NCBI GenBank assembly: GCA_945874095.1
Contig: CAMCFM010000352.1
Location: 1 to 5,247 of the forward strand
Reading direction: 5' to 3'
Length of the DNA: 5,247 bases
DNA from: Candidatus Kuenenia stuttgartensis
GTDB lineage: Bacteria; Planctomycetota; Planctomycetia; Isosphaerales; Isosphaeraceae
The notes beneath the pieces are model-generated. The model made no database searches, was not told where the DNA came from, and was given only the letters and a program-made list of their open reading frames with translations. The position numbers and the translations under genes were made by a program. Below are positions 1 to 5,247 of this stretch, one piece after another; the stretch's first letter is position 1, and each line of letters begins with the position of its first letter.

Positions 1-1611
1 CAGGGTGGGCAGCAGCCTGAAAGTGGCAAACAGGAGGCCCCTGAACAGGCTTTGGCTCAGGCTCAGGATGCTCAGAAGCAGATCACAGATGCATTGCAGC
101 AAATGCTTGGCGAGATGAGCCAGCTTGAGTCTGTCAGAGGCTTGATCAATGAGGCCAAACAGCTTGCCGGTAACCAAGAGGAGCTGAACAAGGCGATTGA
201 AGAGGCTGCCAACAACCCGGAACTGATGGGTAAGAATGCCGAAAATCTGCCAGCCGATCAGAAGGCGGGTCTTGAAAATCAGGCTGCCCGGCAAAACGAG
301 TTAGCCAAGCAACTTCAGGAACTACAGCAGAGACTTGGCGAAATGGCGAACAGGATGGCCGAGAAGGATCCTGTTGATGCAGCAGGTCTTCAGGAAGCAG
401 GCGAAAATAGTCGCCAGAAGGGCACTTCCGGAAAGATGAATCAGGCTGCGGAGCAAATCGCCAAGAATCAGACCAATGCGGCACGTCAGGGGCAAGAGCA
501 GGCCCTCAAAGAAGTTAAGCAGCTTGCGGACGACATTCAGAACCGCAAGGAAAAAGAGCTCTCCAGGCTTGTCAAACAGCTCAAACAAGCGGAAGAAGAG
601 ATGCGGAATCTGAAGCGTGCCCAGGTGGAAAACCTGCTCAAGACCAAAGAGGCAGGCAAGCAGCCCGATGCCGCGAAGCGAAAGTCGGAGCTTCAGAAAC
701 TGGCACGTCAGGAACAGCAACTTCAAGAGGAAGCCAAACGTCAGCTCCAGAAATTGCAGAGGATGAGATCAGCTTCCCAGGCGGCTCAGGCAGGCCAAAA
801 GGCGGCTGGTCAGATGGGTCAGGCCCAGCAGAAAATGGACGCTGATGATGCCGACGCCGCTCAGCAGAATCAGGAAGAAGCCCTGAAAAACCTCGACGAG
901 GCTGAGCAGGAGCTGGCACAGGCCCGCCAAGAAGCTGAGGAACAGCTTGCTCAGGAACAGTTTGCGAAGATGTCAGACCTGATCAAGTCGCTGGCTGAAC
1001 GTCAATCCAAGATGGTGGAAGAGACCGTCGGCTACGACAAAAAGAAGTCTGATACTGGCTCTCTCAGCCTGCCCCAAAAGGCTGGGGTGCGAAATTTGGG
1101 ACTGATCGAAGACGGGCTCAAGCAGGAGACTGTGGAACTGGCCCAGCGGATGGACGATGGAGTGCCTGTCTTCTCTCTGATCCTGAAAAAAGCCGCGGAT
1201 TCGATGGGCAAGGCCTCAGACTCTCTCCAGCAGCTCGAGACGGGCAAGCCTACTCAGGCATCAGAAAGGTCGGCTGCTGAACGACTTCAGCAACTCATTG
1301 ACAGCCTTCAGCCAGACAAGCCCAAAGACGGTGAGCAACAACAGCAGCAACAAAAGGAAGGCGAAGAGCAGCAGCAGGGTGGCCAGCAGGAAGGCGACGG
1401 GATCCCTACGGTGGCCCAACTCAAGATGCTCAAACGACTTCAGACCGAGATCAACAACCGGACCGGCGATTATGACAAAATCGTAAAGGGTGGCCAGAAG
1501 CTGACCCTTGAACAGAAAACCGACCTCGAATCGCTCAAAACCGAGCAGGGCCGACTGGCAGACCTCCTGAGAGACCTTTCCAAACCCAAACGATCCGATG
1601 GGGAGAATTGA
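1..1611 (+). CDS. Large Q/E/K-rich coiled-coil protein, C-terminal part (5' end outside window); possibly DUF4175-like
   Basis: The frame is open from base 1 to the TGA at 1609-1611, so the gene starts upstream; 536 residues are visible. A TTG at 52 could be read as a start, but coding sequence of the same Q/E/A-rich composition continues upstream of it, so it is internal. Nearly the whole visible part is charged and Gln-rich with heptad-like Leu/Ala spacing (about 1-980), predicting long coiled coils. A Gln-rich hinge with six consecutive Gln (1336-1353) and a short Gly/Glu stretch follows. The end is a cleaner, less repetitive segment (1402-1578) starting IPTVAQLKMLKRLQ and containing LTLEQKTDL and EQGRLADLL, which looks like the most conserved part. 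No cysteine and no membrane segment are visible. The style resembles the Q-rich C-termini of large DUF4175-type membrane proteins found near MoxR/VWA clusters; this is a composition-based guess. It is followed 5 nt later by the next gene. No catalytic motif is seen, so a structural or scaffolding role in the envelope is inferred. Confidence 0.85.
   Translation, partial: QGGQQPESGKQEAPEQALAQAQDAQKQITDALQQMLGEMSQLESVRGLINEAKQLAGNQEELNKAIEEAANNPELMGKNAENLPADQKAGLENQAARQNELAKQLQELQQRLGEMANRMAEKDPVDAAGLQEAGENSRQKGTSGKMNQAAEQIAKNQTNAARQGQEQALKEVKQLADDIQNRKEKELSRLVKQLKQAEEEMRNLKRAQVENLLKTKEAGKQPDAAKRKSELQKLARQEQQLQEEAKRQLQKLQRMRSASQAAQAGQKAAGQMGQAQQKMDADDADAAQQNQEEALKNLDEAEQELAQARQEAEEQLAQEQFAKMSDLIKSLAERQSKMVEETVGYDKKKSDTGSLSLPQKAGVRNLGLIEDGLKQETVELAQRMDDGVPVFSLILKKAADSMGKASDSLQQLETGKPTQASERSAAERLQQLIDSLQPDKPKDGEQQQQQQKEGEEQQQGGQQEGDGIPTVAQLKMLKRLQTEINNRTGDYDKIVKGGQKLTLEQKTDLESLKTEQGRLADLLRDLSKPKRSDGEN
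433..894 (+). repeat. Divergent internal protein repeat in the coiled-coil gene (units 433-516 and 811-894)
   Basis: Two 28-residue segments align without gaps. Unit 1 (433-516) begins KMNQAAEQIAK and ends QGQEQALKEV; unit 2 (811-894) begins QMGQAQQKMDA and ends QNQEEALKNL. By eye 11 of 28 positions are identical (M, Q, A, AA, Q, QE, ALK), with conservative swaps such as I/M and V/L. The bases between the units do not repeat. This is a protein-level duplication or a recurring helical-hairpin unit. Part of the identity is expected from shared Q/A/E bias. Confidence 0.5.
1336..1353 (+). repeat. Poly-Gln tract in the coiled-coil protein
   Basis: Six consecutive Gln codons mix CAA and CAG, so this is selection for Gln rather than a pure trinucleotide expansion. 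They begin a Q/E/G-rich linker running to about 1395 that separates the coiled-coil body from the conserved C-terminal segment. Confidence 0.8.
1600..1605 (+). promoter_or_regulatory. Ribosome binding site (GGGGAG) for the second gene
   Basis: GGGGAG lies inside the last codons of the upstream gene, 11 nt before ATG 1617 and only 2 nt before the competing TTG at 1608. The spacing excludes the TTG and favours the ATG, although 11 nt is at the long end of the usual range. Confidence 0.55.
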
Positions 1612-1616
1612 TCCCA

Positions 1617-2573
1617 ATGAATACTGGAAACCTGTTTCGAGTTGGATCATTGGCTACCCTTATAACGATGAGCATAGGCTTATTCTCAGGAGTTCAGGCT
1701 CAGGATGATGCCCTGGACAAACTCCTGCGAGATGTCGAGAAAAAAGCGTCGCCCGCCGACAAGCCAGCCTCCGGGAAATCCGAGAAGCCTGCGGATCTTG
1801 GAAAAGAAGACTCAGGCCTTGATGACCTCCTGAAAAAGCTCGGCGGAGGCTCAAACGATAAGCCCCTGCCCAAAGGTGAGCCCAAGCCAGGTGCTGGCGA
1901 TATGCCCAAGGGCAAATCCGACACGCCTGAGCAGCCAAAATCGACACTTCCAAAGCCGCCCAGCGGTGGGATCAGCCAGCTCAAAACCAAGCCCGACGCC
2001 GAGTTGGATCAGAGACTCGAAGAAATTTTGGGCCGAAAGCGGAAAGATAAAAATCAGGATCAAAATGGCGGTGGTGGCGAAGGTCAGCCTGGCCAGGGCG
2101 GTGAGGGAGGCGAGCCTTCAAACCCGCGTATGAAGCAGCTGGTAGAGAAGATGCGCGATGTGGAGAAGCGCCTGTCCCAGCCCGACACCGGTCAGGACAC
2201 ACGCAGCCGTCAGAAAGAAATCGTCGATTCGATGGATCAGATCATCGAACAGATGCGAAAGATGTCGCAACAGCAACAGCAGCAGAAACAACGCCGTAAA
2301 GGCCAGCAGCAAGGCCAGGAAATGGCTCAGAATCAGGAGCCCGGCGAACAGCCTGGTGCTCAGGCTCAGGGAACTGTCCCTCAGACTCCGATGAAGCCAG
2401 CAGGCAAGAGCCGGCTCGATGGCAAAGACATTTGGGGCCACCTGCCCCCAGAGCTTCGCGACGTGATGCGTAACGTCTTTCGTGAAGAGTCTTTACCTGC
2501 CAGAGAAGAACTGGTACGAAGGTACTACCTTTCAGTCTCGAAAAAAAGTCTGGCACGGAGCGCAAAGCCATGA
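1617..2573 (+). CDS. Exported low-complexity protein with conserved C-terminal WGHLPPELRD segment, function unknown
   Basis: The product has 318 residues from ATG 1617. A TTG at 1608 overlapping the previous stop would add three residues, but it sits too close to the GGGGAG. A signal peptide is clear: Arg8, hydrophobic residues 9-25, likely cleavage after VQA at 28. Residues 29-145 are Lys/Pro/Gly/Asp-rich and probably disordered, with three short leucine motifs (LDKLL at 33, LDDLL at 68, LDQRLEEIL at 130). Residues 150-166 are Gly-rich. Residues 170-216 form a charged amphipathic helix, followed by six Gln (218-223) and a basic/Gln-rich linker. The C-terminal 40 residues (about 270-308) are different and folded-looking: IWGHLPPELRDVM, then EESLPAREELVRRYY. 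I recognise this WGxLP...LP..EELxxxYY pattern as recurrent in planctomycete proteins of this neighbourhood, without an assigned function. The end overlaps the next gene by 4 nt. An exported tether presenting a small interaction domain is inferred. Confidence 0.85.
   Translation: MNTGNLFRVGSLATLITMSIGLFSGVQAQDDALDKLLRDVEKKASPADKPASGKSEKPADLGKEDSGLDDLLKKLGGGSNDKPLPKGEPKPGAGDMPKGKSDTPEQPKSTLPKPPSGGISQLKTKPDAELDQRLEEILGRKRKDKNQDQNGGGGEGQPGQGGEGGEPSNPRMKQLVEKMRDVEKRLSQPDTGQDTRSRQKEIVDSMDQIIEQMRKMSQQQQQQKQRRKGQQQGQEMAQNQEPGEQPGAQAQGTVPQTPMKPAGKSRLDGKDIWGHLPPELRDVMRNVFREESLPAREELVRRYYLSVSKKSLARSAKP
2268..2285 (+). repeat. Poly-Gln tract in the exported low-complexity protein
   Basis: Six Gln codons (CAA and CAG mixed) link the amphipathic helix to a basic Q-rich stretch. 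It parallels the poly-Gln linker of the preceding gene, which also sits just before that protein's conserved C-terminal part. Confidence 0.75.
2556..2560 (+). promoter_or_regulatory. Ribosome binding site (CGGAG) for the toroid gene
   Basis: CGGAG lies 9 nt before ATG 2570, within the final codons of the upstream gene. It supports that ATG as the start, with translation further helped by the ATGA overlap. Confidence 0.5.
2570..2573 (+). other. ATGA stop-start overlap between genes two and three
   Basis: The start ATG of the toroid gene shares its last two bases with the TGA stop of the preceding gene, the classic geometry for termination-reinitiation coupling. Confidence 0.8.
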
Positions 2574-3703
2574 TCGAACTTAAAAAAAGCCTGATGACGG
2601 CCTTGATTGCGGCACTGGCAACTGCTCCCATTGTGGCTCAGGAAAAAGCTGAAACCAAGGCGGCCGCCTCAGCGAAACCCGCTGCAAATGCTCCCAAGGT
2701 GGACAAAGAAGCGGGAACCTTCAAGGACGGCAAACGTGGAGACGTGCCTGAAGGTGCCGCCGAAATGGTCACACCGGCAGTCGAGCGTTCAGTCAAGCAG
2801 GGCCTTGACTGGCTGGTCAAGCAACAGACTCCCGATGGAGCGTTCGGATCGGGCACTTATCGTGGCAATCTGGCCGTGACAAGCCTTGCTGGACTTGCAT
2901 TTATGGCGAACGGCTCATCGCCCGGCCGAGGCCCTTACGGGGTTCCCCTCGAACGGGCCCTGAGCTTCATCATGGAGAACGTCCAGCCCGGCGGCTTCAT
3001 CGCCGTGCGTGGTGAATCCACTCATGGCCCGATGTATTCCCACGGATTCGCAACCCTTTTTTTAGCTGAATGTTATGGCATGACACGCCGGGCCGATATC
3101 CGCGAAAAAGTCGAAAAAGCCGTGCGTTTGATTGTCGATTGTCAGAATGCGGAAGGTGGCTGGAGGTATCAGCCGCAGCCCCGCGATGCCGACACCTCCG
3201 TGACCATCTGCCAGATCAATGCCCTCAGAGCCGCACGTAACGCTGGAATTTATGTGCCTAAAGGGACCGTTGAGAAGTGTATCAAGTACGTCAGGGAATG
3301 CCAGAATCCAGATGGTGGCTTTCGGTACATGACCCAGCAGGGTGACAGCCAGTTCCCACGCTCAGCCGCTGGTGTCGTAGCCCTCCAGTCAGCCGGAATT
3401 TACGACTCCAAAGAGATTGAAGAAGGCATCAAGTATCTGAAGCAGTTCATCCCCACCGGCCAAGCTGCGAACAACCAGCGTTACAGTCATTATTTCTATG
3501 GCCAATACTATGCGGCCCAAGCCATGTGGCTGCGTGGAGGAGCCGACTGGAATCAGTGGTATCCTGCTGTACGTGATGAACTTGTCGCAAAGCAAAGCGG
3601 TCAGGGATACTGGGCGGATCATGTCTGTAACGAGTACGGAACCGCCATGGCGGTCATCGTTCTGCAAGTCCCCAATAACTTCCTGCCAATCTTCCAGCGT
3701 TAA
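2570..3703 (+). CDS. Secreted alpha-alpha toroid protein (prenyltransferase/squalene-oxidase repeat family)
   Basis: The 377-residue product opens with a signal peptide (Lys5-Lys6, hydrophobic 7-22, cleavage near VAQ at 22-24) and a short Ala/Lys-rich linker to about residue 65. The rest is a helical-repeat domain with QW-like turns: QQTPDGAF (85-92), QNAEGGW (192-198), QNPDGGF (245-251) and QSGQGYW (342-348). These are typical of the alpha/alpha toroid shared by squalene/oxidosqualene cyclases, protein prenyltransferase beta subunits and related folds. At 206-210 it reads DADTS, where bacterial squalene-hopene cyclases have the proton-donating DxDD. At about 310 residues after the linker it is roughly half the size of a two-domain cyclase. 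It ends with YGTAMAVIVLQ...FLPIFQR, which I recall as characteristic of the short planctomycete members. Annotation pipelines often label such proteins 'squalene cyclase' or 'prenyltransferase'; neither activity is supported here. Export plus a half-size fold suggest a periplasmic binding or scaffolding role (inference). It overlaps both neighbours (ATGA, TAATG). Confidence 0.88.
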   Translation: MIELKKSLMTALIAALATAPIVAQEKAETKAAASAKPAANAPKVDKEAGTFKDGKRGDVPEGAAEMVTPAVERSVKQGLDWLVKQQTPDGAFGSGTYRGNLAVTSLAGLAFMANGSSPGRGPYGVPLERALSFIMENVQPGGFIAVRGESTHGPMYSHGFATLFLAECYGMTRRADIREKVEKAVRLIVDCQNAEGGWRYQPQPRDADTSVTICQINALRAARNAGIYVPKGTVEKCIKYVRECQNPDGGFRYMTQQGDSQFPRSAAGVVALQSAGIYDSKEIEEGIKYLKQFIPTGQAANNQRYSHYFYGQYYAAQAMWLRGGADWNQWYPAVRDELVAKQSGQGYWADHVCNEYGTAMAVIVLQVPNNFLPIFQR

Positions 3704-3705
3704 TG
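3701..3705 (+). other. TAATG stop-start overlap between genes three and four
   Basis: The TAA stop (3701-3703) shares its last A with the ATG at 3703. No purine-rich ribosome binding site is visible in the preceding 15 bases, so initiation here would depend on reinitiation by ribosomes finishing the toroid gene. Confidence 0.65.
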
Positions 3706-5004
3706 GTCATTTGCCCCATGTTGTCGAAATTCTCAAGGATGATTCCGCACTTGCAAACCGCACAGATCTCAGGAATCGTCTGCCTGTTCCTGGCGACAAC
3801 CACGCTTGCCCAACAACCTTCAGCTAATCCTGCAACTGACTCTGAAGCATGGATTTACAGCGATAAAGCAGGCAAATCGACCAGTGGTTCATTCACGAAA
3901 CTCAACTCTGAGAACGTCGAATGGGTACCCTCCAAAGATCAAAAAAACATCGCCCTCGACTGGTCGAAAGTGGAAGAGATCCGCCGCAATAGCGATCCAG
4001 CAGCGGACCCACTCACGGATTCCGTATTCGGACCAATGATCCTGCTGCCTGATGGAGACCGGCTGAGGGGCGAAAGCGTCGCCCTTTTAGAGAAAGGCCT
4101 GGCCATTCAGTCGGCCTCACTTGGTGTCCTGAATCTCCCTTCAGCCTTATGGTCGGGATCGATTTTTCAACCACCCAGGCAAGGCTCGGAATTTCTCAGA
4201 TTAATGACAAAACTCCGGAAAGGCGCCTTCAAGCCAGGCGATTTCGTGGTCTTGTCCAATGGCGACCAGCTCCAGGGGACCGTCGTAGAACTCGATGGAG
4301 AAACCCTTCAAATTCAGCCTTCAGGGGCAACCAAGCCAGCAAAACTGAAGCGATCCGAAATTATCGGGGTCGGAATTGATCCTAAATCTTCAACATATCC
4401 TAAGTCCACACAACGACTTTGGGAAATCCACCTGAGCGATGGATCCAGGCTTTCCGGTACAGGTTTGAATCTGGAAGCCGTTGAGAATGAAAAAATTCTC
4501 ATGTTCACCACTCGCTGGGGAGCCGTCTGGCAAATCCCGATCTCAAAGATTCAGAGGATTCGTGTGATCGATCCTGGCCAGATTGACCTCCAAAATCGTC
4601 CAGCTGATGCCATTCAATCGGTAGATTATGTCGGGTTAACAACTGCACCCAAGTTTGGAACGAATGTTCAGGGAGGTTCTCTGAATCTCGGAACCCGTTA
4701 TTTTGACCGTGGACTGGGGACTCAGTCTCGAACCCTGATGGCTTATCGACTGAGCGGCACCGAAAAACAGTTCACTGCCTGGGTGGGAGTCGACACTTCC
4801 GCAGGGCCATTGGGCCAATCACAGGCCATGATTTTGATCGACGGCAAGACCGTTTACGACAGTGGGCCGATGAAGGCTGGTGAACCTCCTCGGCGAATCC
4901 AGCTCAACTTGAATCAAGCCAAACTATTGATTCTTAGAAGTGAATTTGGCGAAGGTGGTGGAATTCGAGACTGGGTTGACTGGTGCGAGCCAACCCTGAA
5001 GTGA
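3703..5004 (+). CDS. Exported protein with four beta-rich modules and a C-terminal NPCBM/NEW2 domain
   Basis: The product has 433 residues from ATG 3703. Start choice is uncertain: ATG 3718 (residue 6) also keeps the basic n-region (Lys9, Arg12), while ATG 3739 (residue 13) would lose it; I keep 3703 for its TAATG overlap. The signal peptide h-region is about 21-35, with cleavage after TLA (36). Four divergent modules follow at about 49-94, 112-156, 181-224 and 240-288, each with a polar turn such as LPDGDRLRG, LSNGDQLQG or LSDGSRLSG, then beta strands, then a hydrophobic strand ending in a pattern like V/I-x-x-I. Residues about 306-430 match the NPCBM (novel putative carbohydrate-binding module) pattern: FDRGLGTQS, FTAWVGVDTSAG, ILIDGKTVYDSGPM, PRRIQLNL and a final DWVDWCEPTL. 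NPCBM domains in known families bind carbohydrate in glycosidases and related exported proteins. No catalytic domain is present, so a binding or adhesive role outside the inner membrane is inferred. Confidence 0.88.
   Translation: MVICPMLSKFSRMIPHLQTAQISGIVCLFLATTTLAQQPSANPATDSEAWIYSDKAGKSTSGSFTKLNSENVEWVPSKDQKNIALDWSKVEEIRRNSDPAADPLTDSVFGPMILLPDGDRLRGESVALLEKGLAIQSASLGVLNLPSALWSGSIFQPPRQGSEFLRLMTKLRKGAFKPGDFVVLSNGDQLQGTVVELDGETLQIQPSGATKPAKLKRSEIIGVGIDPKSSTYPKSTQRLWEIHLSDGSRLSGTGLNLEAVENEKILMFTTRWGAVWQIPISKIQRIRVIDPGQIDLQNRPADAIQSVDYVGLTTAPKFGTNVQGGSLNLGTRYFDRGLGTQSRTLMAYRLSGTEKQFTAWVGVDTSAGPLGQSQAMILIDGKTVYDSGPMKAGEPPRRIQLNLNQAKLLILRSEFGEGGGIRDWVDWCEPTLK
3847..4566 (+). repeat. Four tandem divergent beta-module repeats in the NPCBM protein
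   Basis: The modules lie at about 3847-3984, 4036-4170, 4243-4374 and 4420-4566. Modules 2-4 share hydrophobic-hydrophobic-L-x-(D/N)-G-(D/S)-x-L-x-G, a variable turn, a strand with alternating hydrophobics, and a closing strand leading to I/V. Module 1 is the most degenerate (GKSTSGSFTKL, ending LDWSKVEEI). The similarity is visible only in protein; the DNA is not repetitive. Confidence 0.55.
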
Positions 5005-5028
5005 TCGTTTTCCAGATCCACCGGCCCG
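5005..5028. other. Short gap between convergent genes, no clear terminator
   Basis: Only 24 nt separate the two stop codons. GTTTT (5007-5011) and AAAAC (5031-5035) could pair across a 19-base loop, but there is no GC-rich stem followed by a T-run on either strand. I do not call a terminator. Confidence 0.6.
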
Positions 5029-5247
5029 TCAAAACAAGACTTTGATTCGATTGGCGATTGGGCCGACAGCGTTGGTTGCGCTAAAGGCGGCTTCCTGAGC
5101 CCTTTGTTTATCGTGGAAGCATCGGGCAAAGCCTTCCAAAACAAGTTGGCCACGATCATGGCAAACTTTTAGCTCGCGAATCCGGCCAAAAGCGGCCTGC
5201 TCGATTCGCTCGACAACATCGGTCACGGTGACTGGGTCACTGGCGTC
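5029..5247 (-). CDS. Small BON-domain protein, 5' end outside window
   Basis: The minus-strand frame is open from the right edge to the TGA at 5031-5029, giving 72 visible residues; the start lies beyond 5247. A GTG at 5226-5224 is in frame but has no ribosome binding site upstream, and the frame stays open before it. The sequence fits the BON (bacterial OsmY and nodulation) pattern: an amphipathic helix VVERIEQAAFGRI, a strand ELKVCHDRGQ, the core LVLEG, a helix HDKQRAQEAAFSAT, and a closing strand IANRIKV. BON domains are small alpha/beta modules associated with membrane or phospholipid binding in OsmY-type and secretin proteins. Planctomycetes carry many short single-BON proteins with the same 'K-Q-x-A-Q-E' helix, which this fits. 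It converges on the operon and is probably transcribed separately. The specific role is unknown. Confidence 0.72.
   Translation of the reverse strand, partial: DASDPVTVTDVVERIEQAAFGRIRELKVCHDRGQLVLEGFARCFHDKQRAQEAAFSATNAVGPIANRIKVLF

Noticed and set aside
322..726. Minus-strand open frame coding a leucine-rich, membrane-like peptide
   Set aside because: It is the antisense of the Q/E/K-rich coiled-coil gene. CTT, CTC and TTG antisense codons automatically give Leu-rich frames, and no ribosome binding site or family match is seen. The same applies to the other long minus-strand frames under genes one and two.
1336..1353. CAG/CAA tract as an unstable trinucleotide repeat
   Set aside because: The codons are mixed and only six units long, in a gene that is Gln-rich throughout, so it reflects protein composition.
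1608..1616. TTG 1608 as the start of the second gene
   Set aside because: It lies only 2 nt after the GGGGAG, too close for it to act. ATG 1617 has usable spacing and gives a standard signal peptide.
3055..3064. T7 run inside the toroid gene as a programmed frameshift site
   Set aside because: A -1 shift meets a stop within a few codons and would only give a truncated toroid; no stimulatory structure was seen.
2570..3703. Calling the toroid protein a squalene-hopene cyclase or a protein prenyltransferase
   Set aside because: It is half-length, exported, lacks DxDD, and shows no convincing Asp/Cys/His zinc-site pattern. Only fold-level similarity is supported.
5005..5035. Bidirectional terminator between the convergent genes
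   Set aside because: Only 5-bp A/T-rich arms with a 19-base loop can be found, without a GC stem and T-run.
4914..5159. Minus-strand open frame spanning the end of the NPCBM gene and the gap
   Set aside because: It overlaps both the NPCBM domain and the BON frame, which have recognisable protein patterns; its own translation shows none.

Overview
The window looks like chromosomal DNA of a member of the Planctomycetota, probably from the Planctomycetaceae side (inference). The reasons are the set of exported proteins, their Gln/Glu/Lys-rich low-complexity style, a short secreted alpha-alpha toroid ('squalene cyclase-like') protein, an NPCBM-type carbohydrate-binding domain and a small stand-alone BON protein. 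Base composition is moderate (GC in the mid-50s by eye). No RNA gene, CRISPR array, insertion sequence or phage gene is visible.

Positions 1-5004 are one tightly packed plus-strand operon of four genes, cut at its 5' end by the window edge. In order: (1) the C-terminal 536 residues of a very large Q/E/A/K-rich coiled-coil protein; (2) a 318-residue exported, mostly disordered protein with a compact conserved C-terminal segment (IWGHLPPELRD...YY); (3) a 377-residue exported alpha-alpha toroid protein related to the prenyltransferase/squalene-oxidase repeat families, without a usual cyclase active site; (4) a 433-residue exported protein with four divergent beta-rich modules followed by an NPCBM domain. 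The junctions are 5 nt apart, ATGA and TAATG, so translational coupling is likely. No promoter is visible, and the operon probably begins well upstream.

From 5029 to the right edge a minus-strand gene runs towards the operon. It encodes a BON-domain protein whose start lies outside the window. Only 24 nt separate the convergent stop codons, with no convincing terminator hairpin.

How the genes work together is not known. Three products carry export signals and the first is probably membrane-associated through a part not shown, so the likely site of action is the cell envelope or periplasm. From general knowledge of planctomycete genomes, clusters of this type often follow MoxR ATPase / DUF58 / VWA (BatA-like) / DUF4159 genes. 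If that holds here, this is the distal half of a MoxR-VWA-type envelope system whose biochemical role has not, to my knowledge, been assigned. That context is inference, since those genes are not in the window.
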